The notes beneath the pieces are model-generated. The model was not told the DNA's origin. It worked only from the letters and a program-made list of their open reading frames with translations, and did not search any database. Of a stretch of 64,000 nucleotides of DNA, positions 40,513 through 53,233 are shown in pieces. The DNA is taken from assembly GCF_015832195.1 (NCBI RefSeq), contig NC_052020.1, positions 1,674,001-1,738,000 on the forward strand, written 5' to 3'. Within the stretch, counting starts at the first letter, position 1. The number at the start of each line of letters is the position of its first letter. The position numbers and the translations under genes are program-made. Source of the DNA: Motacilla alba alba. Its lineage: Eukaryota > Chordata > Aves > Passeriformes > Motacillidae.

Positions 40513-41719
40513 TTTTTTTAAGACGTATTTCTTTCTAATAAACCATCAACTCAATTAATTGTCCAGGTCTAGGTTTACTGTACAGAGGAATAATGTTGCA
40601 TGATTCTCAACAGAAGTTTTGTCTATGACTGTCTAATGTCTGAGAAATCTGGGTTTTCTAGCAGTTTGCCTGTCAGCACTGCATCATATTCAGATGAAAG
40701 GAGGATTTACAAATATATTTAAAGAGCTTAATTTATTCGTAAATCTTATTTATTTTGGAGAAAAAAATGAAACACAAAGGCTTTTATTTGTTTGTGTCCA
40801 AGCTGTGCTCTGTGACATGAAGAAAGGATGGCGGGGTGGGAGAGGCTGTTTTGCTTTGAAGAGAGAAGGAGTCCTAAAGATTATATATTGTTGCTTGGTT
40901 ACAGCTCTTGTTTTTCACCTCTCCTAGGGATAAGTTGTGATGCTAGGGAAGACAAAAAGAGGGTTTTTTTTTCACAGAAAACTCTTTACATCCAGAGCTC
41001 TAGATGAGGTTCTTAAGAGCTCCTTCCCTTAAGCATGTGTGTGCTAAGATGCATTTTATTGTTTTCCTCTGATGCTGTACATCTGTATAAGGACGGCAGA
41101 TGTCTGCTCTGAGTACCCTCTTGTACATATGTACAGCCATCATTTCTGCTTTCAATCTGCTGCCAGCATTCAGTGAATTCACATATTATGGTCCAAAAAA
41201 TTGTCCTGCATGACTGCTGAGACCAATACACACCTGTGCTCTCTGCACTAAACAGCTGTGATATTTATAACCTTATTTTGATATGAAGCAGACAAGAGGG
41301 AAGCCAGCCTTTAGAAAGACATATGAAAGAACAAATAATTTAAAAATTATCATCTGATACATTGTAAATAAAAATCAGTGGCAGATCTTTTCGGTATTGA
41401 TGTGAAATTAAATTTGTTAATGTGCCTCCTAGGTCTTCTAGAGAGATGCTACCTTTCAGAAATGTGTCAGTGATGTTCCTCTGCAAGTAACTCCTGCCCA
41501 TTTTACCGAATCAAACTTTCTTTTGTTCTCCTTTAATATCCTCTCCATCTAGTTAAAGAGCTGACACCTTCTTTCATGTGATGAGAGATTCTGGACCCGA
41601 GGTCATCTAAATTCAGAACATGGTCTGAGCACAGTGTGGTCTCTGACATTAGGAAGCCTTGACCTCCTCCCTGTAAGAGCAATTATACATAAAGGTGGTT
41701 GTGAACTCAGCCTACAAAA
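40513..41719. other. unique DNA
   Basis: Nothing recognised apart from a run of T at 40965-40972. No gene. Confidence 0.45.
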
Positions 41720-42224
41720 TCACAAAGTCATAGAATGTTGTTTTGGAAAAGACTGCCTCAGACATTCCACTGCTTCTCCTTCTCCCCCCATTTCACTCGT
41801 AGATCTAGTTTTAAAAGCACAGAATTCAATATCCAGTATAAGCAGAACAGAAAATTGGGGATACAAGCATCATAATGCCACCCTAGGACACCTGGGCACT
41901 ACCAAGAAGTATCTGGCTCCATCTCTTCTCCCCTCTCTACCACCCAGCATTCAATCTGTTGATGAGATATCCAAGAACCTTCCCCAACCTAGAATACCCA
42001 GCCTATCTCAGCTTTCCCCATGTGACAGATGCTTCAATCCCTCAGTCATGTTTGTGGCCCTTCACTGGATTTGCACTTCTTCTGTCCATATCTCTTTTCT
42101 ATTGGGGAGTCCAGAACTGGAGTCAGCACTCCAGTTGTGTCCTGTTGGTGCTGAGCAGCAGGAAGGAATCACCTCCTTTGACCTGCTGGCAGCACTCTTT
42201 GTAATGCAAACAGTCTTAGAATGA
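41720..42224 (-). mobile_element. CR1 LINE fragment, old and internally decayed
   Basis: The 3' end is recognisable as 'aagtcatagaatgttgtttt'. The centre is poorly matched. The match becomes clear again at 'tttgtggcccttcactggat', 'ttggggagtccagaactgg', 'agcactccagttgtgtcc' and 'gacctgctggcagcactctt', as in CR1 on the complementary strand. A 196-codon plus-strand frame (41634-42224) crosses the whole element antisense and is a chance frame. Confidence 0.8.
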
Positions 42225-45224
42225 AAATGTCATTTTAGACAACTCATTAAAAATAATTTACTAAGCTAAAAAGGAAAAGACATTAAACTACTGACTATCC
42301 AGCAAATAAATGTTACATTTTTTATTCTTGAATCTACAAATGCTTGTCTTATTCTTTTCCCCATGTCTTCTTTTTTAAGAAGATTATGACTCTGTGTTTT
42401 TGCAGCCAAGTTGTTGGTGATGATAGATTTAGAGGATTTTATTACCAGGCAGAGGTATCCAAGTATGTGTCATCTCTTAAACAAGTCCTGTTTTTCGACT
42501 GACACATGTCACAGAATAGCAGGCTTTTTTTCTCCTTGCCTCCAGAATAGACACCCTCCCATTTCATAATGCTTTGCAATTCATCATTTGGTTTTCTCAT
42601 GAAATCCCAGTGAGTTAGTTTTTTACTTATCAGCTAAAATATTTGAAACTTAATTTATTTTGGCAGTTTCTGATCACAGGCTGTTGTTGCTGTGATGTAT
42701 GGCAAGGTATGAAGATGAGGCCACAAGAAGAGACAATGGCAGACCAAAACAGATGAGGTTCTGGTTTTGCCTATAGAAGTAACAAAATATGACTGAGTTT
42801 CTGAGGCCAAGATCTCACCCTAAGTCATTTTTCCATGTTCCTCTTCCTAAATCTCAAATTTCCTAAAATTCCTGAAGAATTGGAAATTTACCATGAGACA
42901 TATAAAGCAGCAAATTGTTGGATGTGGATTACGCTTCAACCACAAAAGCCTCTAAAACAGATATGAACTGTGCCCACCTCCATATGTTCACGCAGTTAAC
43001 TCCCAAATCAGAGAAACTAAGGGGGTTTTTTTCCTTTCTTTTCCCTTTTTCTCTCCTATCTGACTTCTCTTTGCATGCAATGGGCAGTATTGATAGCTCC
43101 CCAGAAGACAATGTGTGGGAAGGTGCTGCTGGAAAACTCAAAGGCAAATATAAATTAATAAAACAGATGAAAGTATGTTTTCCAAGGTCTGGCAGGCAGA
43201 GAGATAATTACTTTTGGATTTAGGAGGCATAGAAATCTTTAGCAGCAAAAATTTAAAGAAAAAAATCCCTAGAGAGTTCTGCCAAATGTTAGAATAATCA
43301 TCTCTTAAATAAAGCTTTATTTGCTTTCCTTCATTGACCATTGTAAATTCCAGATGCTGCCAAAACTTTGAGTGTTTGATTCATTAAATTGATCACTTTG
43401 TTTTCTTACAGAAAAGTGTATTCTATATGTATTACATAGTGGAAATAAAAACTGTATTAGTGAGAGACTGGTAGGTTAAACCTTCCCACACCTTCTCACA
43501 TCTTAGACTTCTTTCACGAAATTTTCTGAGATTTCAAAAATATACCTTCTTTAGCATATGTGTCAGAACTGCAATATTTTAGCAGTTAGTTCCAATATAT
43601 AAAGAAATTGGAATAACCATAGATCTCTTACAGGCCCCTTGGTCATACCTCTGCTCTTCCTAAATACTGGCACTACTAAGTGCATGCGATCTGTGTTTTT
43701 CTGTCTCATCCTCCTCACTACCTCACCAAAAAAGCACCAAATCCTATCATTCTTAAGTGGCAACATCTCCTGATTGAAGAATGTTTAGCTGTAGCCAAAA
43801 CATCCCTGTTTTCCCGTGTCTAAGGGGTTTTATTTTCCCACTTAGAATTCTGAGCTGTTGGTAGTAAGCAGACTTTTTATGTAGAATAATAACAATAAAA
43901 ACACCTGAAAATAACATTTTCTATGGAATAATTTGGATGGTCTTCTACTGAATAATTTTGATGAAACACTTCCTTCAAACCTACTTAATAATTTAATATA
44001 TGGGCCTAACATTTTCCTTTACAAGATCTTCTCATAAACTAATTATACTGTTTCATTTTGATTGGTTTTTTAGTGTTAGGTTACTAATTTAATGTACAAT
44101 ATTTAGAATCAAAAACGAAAACTACAGAGAGCAATTTGAGGTGGAATTACACCAATATTAGAATTTCCCATATGCATTTCTAAGCCTTTCTGTAGTTTAC
44201 AGTGTGTTTTTTGAAATGTGGCAGGGAATTAATCTTGCGATCTGCTGAATTTTGATTTCCCAGTGGAAATCAACCTGGAATGGTCAAGGCTACGAGCTAT
44301 GTAAAATTATCCTTTGCACATGGGAATGCTCAGGGCTGGTTCTATGTGAAGGCAAAGTAACCATTTGGCAGTGGCAGCAGATAGCTGAGGAAAACAAAAC
44401 GCTGAGAGGTCTGGAAAGCTAGGCTAGCCATGGTACCCCTTTGGAAAGAAGAAGATTCCCCCACAAATATCATTTGCCATCTTCGCTGTTCCATTCCCGA
44501 TGGAAGAGTAAACCCAGCTCTGCACCTCTGTCTTTTTTACTCTCCCATCTGCATAGCAGAATTACCTGGGCTGTATTCCTGCATCTCTCATAGCTGAGCA
44601 CCAAGTGCTATCAAGTAAGACAAATTTTAGACATTTCTGATTAAAAGGAATTTTTTTGAATGACTGTGGTTCACTTTCCTATTTTTACCTCTAGACATCA
44701 TTCTCTTAGTAATGGAAAAGGGAAGAGGATCCGTAAATCCAGCTGTCAGAATGGCAAGGAGTTCTGCATGCCTGTGGCAAAAATTTGCCCCAGACTGCAG
44801 CTGACTTTTAACAACTACCATTTACTCTATTCTAGCAATTCACAGGAGAGCTAAAATTTGTGTTTCAGACCTTGGTTACAGCTCGTATATTGGGGTTCAG
44901 CTTTGTTCCATATCCTGTACAGTTATCATTGACTCACAGTAAAAAAAAGGAAATTCTTTGCATTTACAAGGTTAGTATCTATTGTAGTTTAACTGAACGG
45001 GTTGGGGGGAGGGGGGGTGGTGTCTAAATAACTCTGCTACTCACATAATATACAGGTGTTATCTTGAGGTCATGTCAATTTAAAGACAGCCTGTTTACTA
45101 AGTACTGTAACATGCTGTATCTTTAAAATTAGACAACACCTATGTACATAAAGTGTGCCCTTAGTTATTATCAGCAAATAAACCTTTAGTAATGAGGTTT
45201 CAGATCTATTGGTTCAGTGTTGGC
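42225..45224. other. unique DNA with a G-rich tract
   Basis: A G-rich tract lies at 44999-45017 (GGG-TT-G6-A-G7), which is marginal for a quadruplex. The minus-strand and plus-strand 64-codon frames at 44627-44854 overlap and resemble no family. No gene recognised. Confidence 0.45.
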
Positions 45225-45690
45225 AATAATTCTCTGTGGAACTGACTTCAGCCCATTAAGCAAGCCTGCTTCTGCTCCCGTGGTTGTTAATTTGACGGGA
45301 CTGTGTCACATTAAGTAGAACAAACATGTTTTCACCCGCTCAGCCATCCAGAACGGACATGGCTGTTACTCTAACAACTGGATATTGATTGGAAGCATTC
45401 ACCCTTTCTGACCTAGGGCTGGTACATGAAAACAGAGCCAGGACTGATTAAGAAATTGTATGTGTTTGTGCACATGTGTGCAGTGTTAATGGTCCACATA
45501 AATTTCTGGCCTTTTGAATTCACGTCATGTTAATGCTCTGAGCATGAGATCTGTCACTCATTTCCTGCAGAAGCTGTGAAGCCTCATTTATCTTTAATTA
45601 TTTATTTGTCTGCATCCTTGTACCCATCTGGTCAGACCATGCTTTCAGGGTCCACTGCCCCATATTGAAAAAATTGTTTATTAGCTGTAG
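45225..45690. other. low-repeat block, candidate conserved noncoding DNA
   Basis: Even composition, no simple sequence, no transposon similarity, and several TAAT/ATTA homeodomain-type cores. This is only a texture-based suggestion, since conservation cannot be judged from one sequence. No open frame of note. Confidence 0.2.
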
Positions 45691-47829
45691 GTCTAATAAA
45701 ACTGTCTCAGGAAATGATGAAGTTGAACTGCTGGGATTTGCTTCTGGTTTTGAGCTCATGTATGGCATAATTCAGTAGATAGTAGTGTGCTACTTTTGTG
45801 TATTCTTGATACAGAGAATATCATTATCTGGTCATTTCTGCAGACAACTAAGAAACAGAGGAACTAAAGGGGACAAAAAAAAAAAGAAAAAATAAAAAGG
45901 GAGATTTTGCATCTATTGATGAAAGCAGGCTCACTTACAATATAAATGTTTGACATACTGCACTTCCTTCCTGTAAATTCTGCTCTATTGATTACATTTA
46001 GTACACACTTGGACATGTACATGGTCTAATTTGCAGCACAGAGAGGAGGGAATGGGGTGAATGGCTCTAATATCCCATGCTGGTCAGCTGTGCTGAGCCA
46101 GCGTGGAAGGAATACTCTACTTGCCTTGCCACCAGGAGAATCATGAACTCACAGGTAATTCTCCTGAGTTCAGTGAAGTTGTGTGCTCTCACCTCCTGCA
46201 AACCTTCCTCAATGGAGGCAGGAGTTTGATGATTTACTTTTCATTTATAGTCTTCTCAATTTTTTTCCTTCTCCCTCTCTGATATTAAGGTCTTCACGAG
46301 CTGTACTATCTGACTCAGTAGAATTATGCTACACCTTCTCAGCTTTGCTATTTCTAAGAGTAGTACCAAGAGCTGATAATAAGTTTTACTTATGAAGGTA
46401 AGTACCAAACATTGTCTTATAGTCAAAGGTAAAGTTGGGCCACTCAAAGTGAGAAATTACAGGTTTAAGTGCTTTTAACATGGTGATAAAGGAATAATCA
46501 TAAGGGCTAGATATCTCTCATGTATTTTCTGCGAAGTAAAATATGCAACATATTTAATATATACTTTCCACCATTTAATGTGAGATTTTTTCCTAGCACT
46601 AGAATAAATATTTATAAAAGATAGAGATATTATGAAATATATTATGAAAGACTTTAAATAGTTTTAAAAGTCTAGATTTTTAAAACTTAAATACTTAATT
46701 TTTAATGTAAGATACTTAAGAAAACAATGTAATATTATGGAAAAATTTGTAAATTAAAATATTTAATTTTTGGTTTCAAGATATAGCAAACAGAAAGTAA
46801 AATTGCATTGCTCTTGCATTTCTCTCCTTCATAAAGCAGGAACAAGCAATGCAACAGTGAAGAAAACAACATGGAAGTTTATCTGAAAATAGAGAAGAAA
46901 TTTTATGGACACAATTCATTAACATAAAATATAAATATACTACAGTGCTAAAATGCAAGAAAAATTGTGAAGAGAAAATGGCATAGCTAAGTAATAAATG
47001 AGAGGTCCCAAGCAGCCAGAGATAATGTTCATCAAAAAGAAAATATCATATTATGTATAAAAAGACATTTCTCTCTCCAATTTTAGTGAAATACTTCTAC
47101 AATGAAATAACTTATTAAAAATTACCAGGTTTATGGAAACAATTTTTCAAAAGGATCTGTTTTGGTATTGAAAGTGCTTTTATTTATCCACATGTTATAC
47201 TTTCAAGCACCTGGCAAAATCAGAGGAAATATTGCTGGAAAATCCTGCAAGAAGAGTATGTGGGGTAATGAAGCTTAATGTTCATTTACTATAGCTCATA
47301 ATTTGTGAGCAAACAATCTCAGAAATGTGCTTTGATACTCTGCTTTGTGGAGATCATTGGAATTCAGCTGAGTGGACACAATGATGAAAAGTGATTCTGG
47401 CATGACTGCGTTCGAAGGGAATTAAAGATTCATGGAAGCTCTGCAGAGGGATGCAAAACTGGGAGAACATCAGAATACACAATTAGTGGCAGGGAATGAT
47501 TCTGCTATGATTTTAAAGTGATCGATGCATTGCTTTTTCATCTTATTAAGCTATAAATTATTTTATATTATTACCCCAGAAAATCAGACTCTTCATTACA
47601 GAACAGTAGTGCTGCAGGATATTATATAAATGTAATCATGGATATAACAAAATCATCCATCACACTGTGATAAGCAATTAGTGTTCAGTTGCAGCTAGTC
47701 AATACTACTCTTCTAATTTTTTTTAATGTTGAATTCTAATTAATGTTTCATTTGGAAATTTTAGAGGTGTGCTTTACAGAATTGAGCTTTATTGGCACAA
47801 GATTTTTCTGATTCTTAACATGTTTTGTA
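45691..47829. other. unique AT-rich DNA
   Basis: An A-rich run sits near 45876-45899. 46500-47100 is strongly AT-rich. 47260-47700 is less skewed and free of repeats. No gene recognised. Confidence 0.45.
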
Positions 47830-48960
47830 TAATCACAGAATGGACACGGTTGGAAGGGACCACAGTTGTTCATCTGGTCTAACCTCTCTGCTCAAGAAGG
47901 GTCATCCCATGGCACAGGATTGCGACCCAGTGGCTCTTGAATGTCTTCAGTGAGGGAGACTCCACAACTTTCTGAGCAATCTGTTCTGACCTTTGGTGAT
48001 CCACATCATGAAGAAGTTCTTCCTCCTATTCAGGTGGAACTTCCCGTGCACCTGTTTCTGCCCATTGCCTCTCCTCTCATTGCCTGGCACCACTGAGCAG
48101 ATGGAGCCTGGTCCATCTTCTGACACCTCCCTGCACATACTGGCAGACATTGACAGGTTCCCCTCTCAGTCTCATATCTCTTCTGGAGGCTGAACAGGCC
48201 CAGCTCCCTCAGCCTTTCCTCCTAAGGGAGATGCTCCATCCCTTCATCATCTCTATTACTCCCCGCGGGAACCACTCCAGGAGCTGTGTGTCTCTCCTGT
48301 GCTGAGGAGCCCAGAACAGGACACAGCACTGCAGATGTGCCTCCCCAGGGCTGCTCACCAGGGCTGAGCAGAGGGGCAGGATCGCCAACCTCGACCTGCT
48401 GGCAATGCTCTCCCTAAAGCACCCCAAGATCCCCTTGGCCACAGGGCACTGTTGGCTCTTGGACAGTTTGTTGTCCATTGGGATGCTCAGGTCCTTCCCA
48501 CAGAGCTGCTTTCCAGCAGGTCAGCTCTCAGCCTGTATTGGTACATGAGGTGCAGGACCCTGCATTTCCCTTTCTTGAATTTCAGGCAGTTCTTTGCCCA
48601 TCTCTCCAGCCTGTAGACATCCCTCTGCACAGCTGTCTGGGGTATTGGCCACTCCTCCCAGCTTTGTGTCACCAGCTAAACTCACTGAGGAGGCACCTGT
48701 CCCCTGGTTCAGGTCACTGATGGAGAATTTAAAAAGTGCTGGGCCCAGTACTGAGCCTTGGAGGACACCACCAGGTACATGCCTCCCACTAGACCCTGTG
48801 CTGCTGATCACAACCCTCTGGGGTCTGCTGTTCAGCCATTTCCCAATCCACCTCGCTGCCCACCCATCCAGTCCACGCTTTCTGAGCTTGCCCGTGAGGA
48901 CGTTGTGAGAGACAGCGTCAAAAGCCTTGCTGAATTCAAGCTACGCGAAATTCACTTTAA
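47830..48960 (-). mobile_element. CR1 LINE, about 1.1 kb, reverse transcriptase end, inactive
   Basis: The longest CR1 copy in the window. The 3' end is at 47830 ('atcacagaatgg'), and it extends about 1.1 kb into the 3' part of ORF2. The minus-strand frame 48521-48811 carries reverse-transcriptase fingers/palm sequence: a QGSVLGP motif at residues 18-24 and the catalytic loop at residues 45-50. The loop reads L-A-G-D-T-K, so one of the two catalytic aspartates (codon at 48671-48673) has become glycine. Around 48620-48640 the frame shifts, and the following thumb-like part (RLERWAKN, KFKKGKCRVLHL) continues in the minus-strand frame 48487-48672. The 5' part of the element is absent. It is non-autonomous and dead. 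Confidence 0.93.
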
Positions 48961-50376
48961 AACTAGAGTTCAACCAGCACAGAATACAGCATGACATGCA
49001 GCACTAGCCATTCATCTCCATGAAAAAATTAGTTAGTATATTAGTAGAAATTACATGTATTTATTTTTACTTACTCTGCAGGGACACAGCAGTAATAAAT
49101 GACCCTTAGAACCTAAACTATCCATAATTTTAAAATAAATTCTGCTGTTTGCAGAGATTTCCTTGAGTTCAATCCATACAGAACTACCTCCTAAATCAGT
49201 CATGTTATCCCTATTAATAAAAATATTTCCATTGACTTTAGTGAATTTTAGATCAGATAAATAGAGAAGTATTGTTACTATGTCACAATCTTCCTGAAAA
49301 TATTTCATGAAGATGGAGAGCATAAACTCATATATTTTAAATCTTAAGTTACTCATTGCTTCAATTGTATCTTTCTAGAGGTACTGCAGTCCATCCGTTG
49401 TTCTTGAACTTCTTGTCTTCTCTTACTCCTTCCTCCTTGAATCTACTTTTTTCACTTTTGGTGCACAATGAAATGAAATGAAAATATATTTCCTAATAGA
49501 TTGGGGAGGGGTGTTTCTGAACAAAAGGATGAGATGAGAAGGGATGCATCCTGTTGTCCTTTTTTGAATGGGATATGATGTTGCAGATTGACATCATCTT
49601 CAAATTTTATATCCATTCTGACACCAAAAGCCTAATCTTATTAATAGATAGTTAAAAGTTTTGAAGAGAGGCATAAAATTCCCTAGGAAGCCATGTGAAT
49701 GTGGACTGGTTATCATGATAAGGTTACCCAGGAAGAGATGACAAAGACCACAATAGAATGTGGCCATCTCCTCAATTTATATGCTGTTTACTGGGTTACA
49801 TTGTTTTTTTCTTTGCTAACTGCTAATGATATTTAATAGACCTCAGCTACATTTATTACATAGTTCTTGTTTCTTCATTACATATTTGTAATACATCTTT
49901 GCAAGCTGGAGAATATAGTGAATTAGCCACTTGATCTAAGGTTTAAGGTTAACATTTGAATATGTAATACAGTAATAGTGTTTTAAGAAGCAGCACAATT
50001 TTTGTCACACATTGATCATGGTTACTTAAAAACAAATATTACAACCAAGATGGAAATAAGTTAGCTATGACACAGATACTTATCAAATGGAACAAATAAA
50101 AACTCATACTTTTATCTTGATAGTTCACATTGGCTTCAAATCAAATTTTGAGAAATATAGAAAAGATGATATCATTATTTCAACCCCACTGTACTTGTTA
50201 GTCGCCAAACTTAAAGCCAGAGAAATTTATGCTTCAAAAACATGCACCAGGTGAGAGAAAACTAGCAGAAAATGTAGTATTCTTTGCAGTTGTAAATATA
50301 ATGATTGAAAGAAAGGTGATGGTGATATCACGTATCTGTGAAAGAGCCACAAACTGGGGGTGTAATCCAACGTAGT
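48961..50376. other. unique DNA
   Basis: AT-rich unique sequence between two CR1 copies. A 101-codon minus-strand frame (49051-49356) has no recognisable family. No gene supported. Confidence 0.45.
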
Positions 50377-50760
50377 CATAGGAACATTGAATAATACAAA
50401 CTGGAAGGGACTTCTGGAGATTGTTGGGTACAATCCCCCTGCCCAAAAAGCAGGACTAGTTTAGACTTAGCTTTGCTTACTGAGATTGTCCAGTCAAGTC
50501 ATGGGTATCTCCAAGGACAGAGATTTCACGGACTCTCTAGGCAGCCTCTCTCAAGTATTTAGCAACTTCCATGGTGAAACCAAGTTTCACACGTGATGGC
50601 ACTTACAACTTTTCCCTTTGTTTCACCAGTGTATATGCCTAAGATTTCAATTCCATTCTCCTAAAAGCAGTGGAAGATAGCAATAAGATCCATCCTCAGG
50701 CATGTCCGAAAACCATTTCTCTGAGTACATCCACCTTCTCCTAGAATATAACGTGTGTGA
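50377..50760 (-). mobile_element. CR1 LINE fragment, old
   Basis: Complementary-strand CR1 words persist in order: 'actggaagggacttctggag', 'tacaatccccctgccc', 'gggtatctccaaggacagag', 'ctctctaggcagcctctctc' and 'gcaataagatccatcctcag'. Divergence is high. The limit near 50760 is uncertain. Confidence 0.75.
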
Positions 50761-52950
50761 GTTGCCTTCCTATCGCCCTGTTCTTCTAAGTTCTTCTAAG
50801 TCTTCTGAAGTTTACATTCTTGTAATGAAGATTCTCATGCAGTTTTATGTAAATAATTATTGTTTTCCATTGTTTTCTGGAGGAAGAGAAATTTGATGGA
50901 CTATTGGTTTGTCTAGTGTCATTAGAGAGGTGACACTTTCATCCTCCAATCCACTGTCACTTTTGAAAATCTATACATGTTAGAGTCAGAAAATAAACTT
51001 CTTTTTACCTTGGAGGTTCCAGAGTGCGTGTCGTTTTATTTCGTGTCCTATAGCAACACCTGCCCATGTAGCTGCCTCTCATTCACCTTGCCCAAGTGCG
51101 TCAATGTCTTTGTCACCCAGGGAAACAGGGAGATGGACACTGCTCTGATGGCATGCCACAAAGAGAAGCAGCATCCCTCTGCTCGGTTTGCTGGATACAG
51201 TCTCGCTAACAGAGCCCAGCGTCACTGGTTGTGCTGCTGGATGAGCACGCAGCTGACTCGTGTTCTGTTTGTCCCCAGCACCCCATCTCTCATTGCTCAA
51301 AGGTCCTTTCTAGCCTAGCCTGGGTTGCCAGCAGCAGAATTTAGGGTTGCCGTCAGATTCCTGTGTCCCCCTCAGAAGTGGGCTAGTCTCTGCAGGTATC
51401 TGCAATAGACAAAGAGGCTGATCCCGTGGCTTCAATTCATGTGTTCTTTACAACTGTACCAAGCTATCAATGTTTTCATTATCAAAAGGGTCAAAGGGTG
51501 TGAAACTAATGTCTGGCTTCAAGGAAAATAAATTATTGTTGAGGAAGCCACTTGAACTGGCCCTGATTTTAACTGTTCTGTATCAGCCTGATTAAATCAA
51601 CACTGGATGGGACTACCAATAACATTAGTGGGTTTGATTGAATTGCAATGCTTCAGACAATTGTGAAATACCTTTTGAGTAATAAAATGTTCTGCTTTTT
51701 CTCCTCTCCTTCATTTTTGTTTTATCTGTTTAAAAGGAAAATACTTTTCTGTATCAAAATAAGAGAAAGAAGTCTGTAAATTCATTAAATCTGGTTGAGT
51801 GACAAGGAAAAACAATTGGGAACTGGTATTAGATTGGTATTTTCATGTTTGGGTATGGGTGTCTACCTACTTTTATAGTATAGCAAGACTTGAAAACTAA
51901 TAAAACTATTATAAAACTAATAATTCTTTACTCACTGATTTTTTTGTTTAAAAAAAAAGTCAGGAAAGGATAAGAATCTGATTTATTATTGTTTCAGATA
52001 TGCTTTTTAATTTTCTTTTGTTTTCTTTTTAACTAGGATGTACATAGCCTTGTATCCTTCTGTCAATGTTCTACCTGAAATTCTTAGATTAAATGCACAA
52101 AGGGCTTTTTTCCTGTATGCTATAAACAGCAGTGTGACTAGAATGAGAACAAATCTGCCACACTAAAATCACTTTGATCATGCTCAGGAATCCCAGAAGA
52201 CATTTTGGTTTTCTGTATCCTTTACTTGGAATGAATAGGAATGAAGACATCTATCTCATCAACCCAAATATATTTCCAATCTGATTCATCCTGCAAAGGA
52301 GATTAGAGCATCTTAATGCTATGCTGCTGCTTTTCCTTCAGTGGAGAGAAGTAGTTGATAAAATAGATGTTGAAATCCTCATTACTTAGTATCTAATTGT
52401 AGTCAGCAATTTAAATAAGAGTGTTCAAATACGTTGCAGGTAGTACTTGTGCCTCCTGCAAACTCTCACTGCACATGGTTGAGGGTTTCAGTACTTTCTT
52501 TAAAATGCCAATATTGAGATAAAAATGCAGGATTTAATTTTGAAGCTTACAGTGTAATCCTGTGTATTTATTGAAGCTAAATTTTTTCCAATCAATGCTC
52601 ATTGGTTTTGGGTGCTTTTTGAAGTCAATAGAATTTCTGCTTTAACCCCAGACAGATTCAAGCATATCATCAAAATGAACTTTTAGATAACTTAAAATTT
52701 AAATCTAAGCTATTAAAAGTATGTATATTTTCCCCCTTTTTACATGGCAACATTGCTGTTAGGGGGTTCTTTTAACAGCTGGGCCCCTGAATTCATAATC
52801 ACTTCCGAGAATATCTACCTGAACAACTCCTATAAAATGTGTGGAGTTCTTTTCCTGGTGAATGGTTTCATTTTCAGTCAGTGATTAGGCACAATTCCCC
52901 TAAGGAAAATAAAACCCCCTTATATCTTCCATGGTTGTGTTGCACAAATT
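50761..52950. other. unique DNA with one GC-richer frame
   Basis: 50977-51318 holds a 113-codon plus-strand frame in GC-richer sequence. It follows a 'gaaaataaact' word and is overlapped by a 73-codon minus-strand frame. The translation is Cys- and Ser-rich without a recognised domain. The block might be an old LTR remnant, since an AATAAA precedes it and is followed by TTTTATTTCG, but no paired ends were found. The rest is AT-rich unique DNA. Confidence 0.3.
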
Positions 52951-53065
52951 AACAATTTTTTTTCCCAAGACACAACACTTAATAATGTTGTATATATAAT
53001 GTTTTTAATATAAACATTAAGCACATATTTAATTTTTTTTAGGTTTTTAAAAAATATTCACAGAA
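52951..53065 (+). repeat. local direct duplication, copy 1
   Basis: Runs from 'aacaattttt' to 'attcacagaa'. It is repeated at 53091-53233 with identical sequence except for T-run lengths (T8/T6 and T8/T7) and a nested duplication. It contains two small hairpins: acaaca/tgttgt around 'cttaataa', and aatgttt/aaacatt around 'ttaatat'. Confidence 0.92.
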
Positions 53066-53090
53066 TAAAAAAATATTCACAAAAAATATA

Positions 53091-53233
53091 AACAATTTTT
53101 TCCCAAGACACAACACTTAATAATGTTGTATATATAATGTTTTTAATATAAACATTTTTGTAATATAATGTTTTTAATATAAACATTAAGCACATATTTA
53201 ATTTTTTTAGGTTTTTAAAAAATATTCACAGAA
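53091..53233 (+). repeat. local direct duplication, copy 2, with nested duplication
   Basis: Second copy, offset by 140 bases. Inside it, a 24-bp motif occurs twice at 53133-53156 and 53164-53187 (period 31), whereas copy 1 has it once (52995-53018). The spacer 53066-53090 itself repeats the 'aaatattcaca' end of the unit. The near absence of substitutions between copies indicates a recent event. Confidence 0.92.

Noticed and set aside
40289..40558. Frames rich in Phe-Leu or Phe-Tyr repeats at 40.3 kb
   Set aside because: Direct translation of the period-6 T-rich array, open in more than one frame, with no protein-like flanks.
41634..42224. 196-codon plus-strand frame
   Set aside because: It lies antisense across a minus-strand CR1 fragment and matches no protein. 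CR1 complements often stay open by chance.
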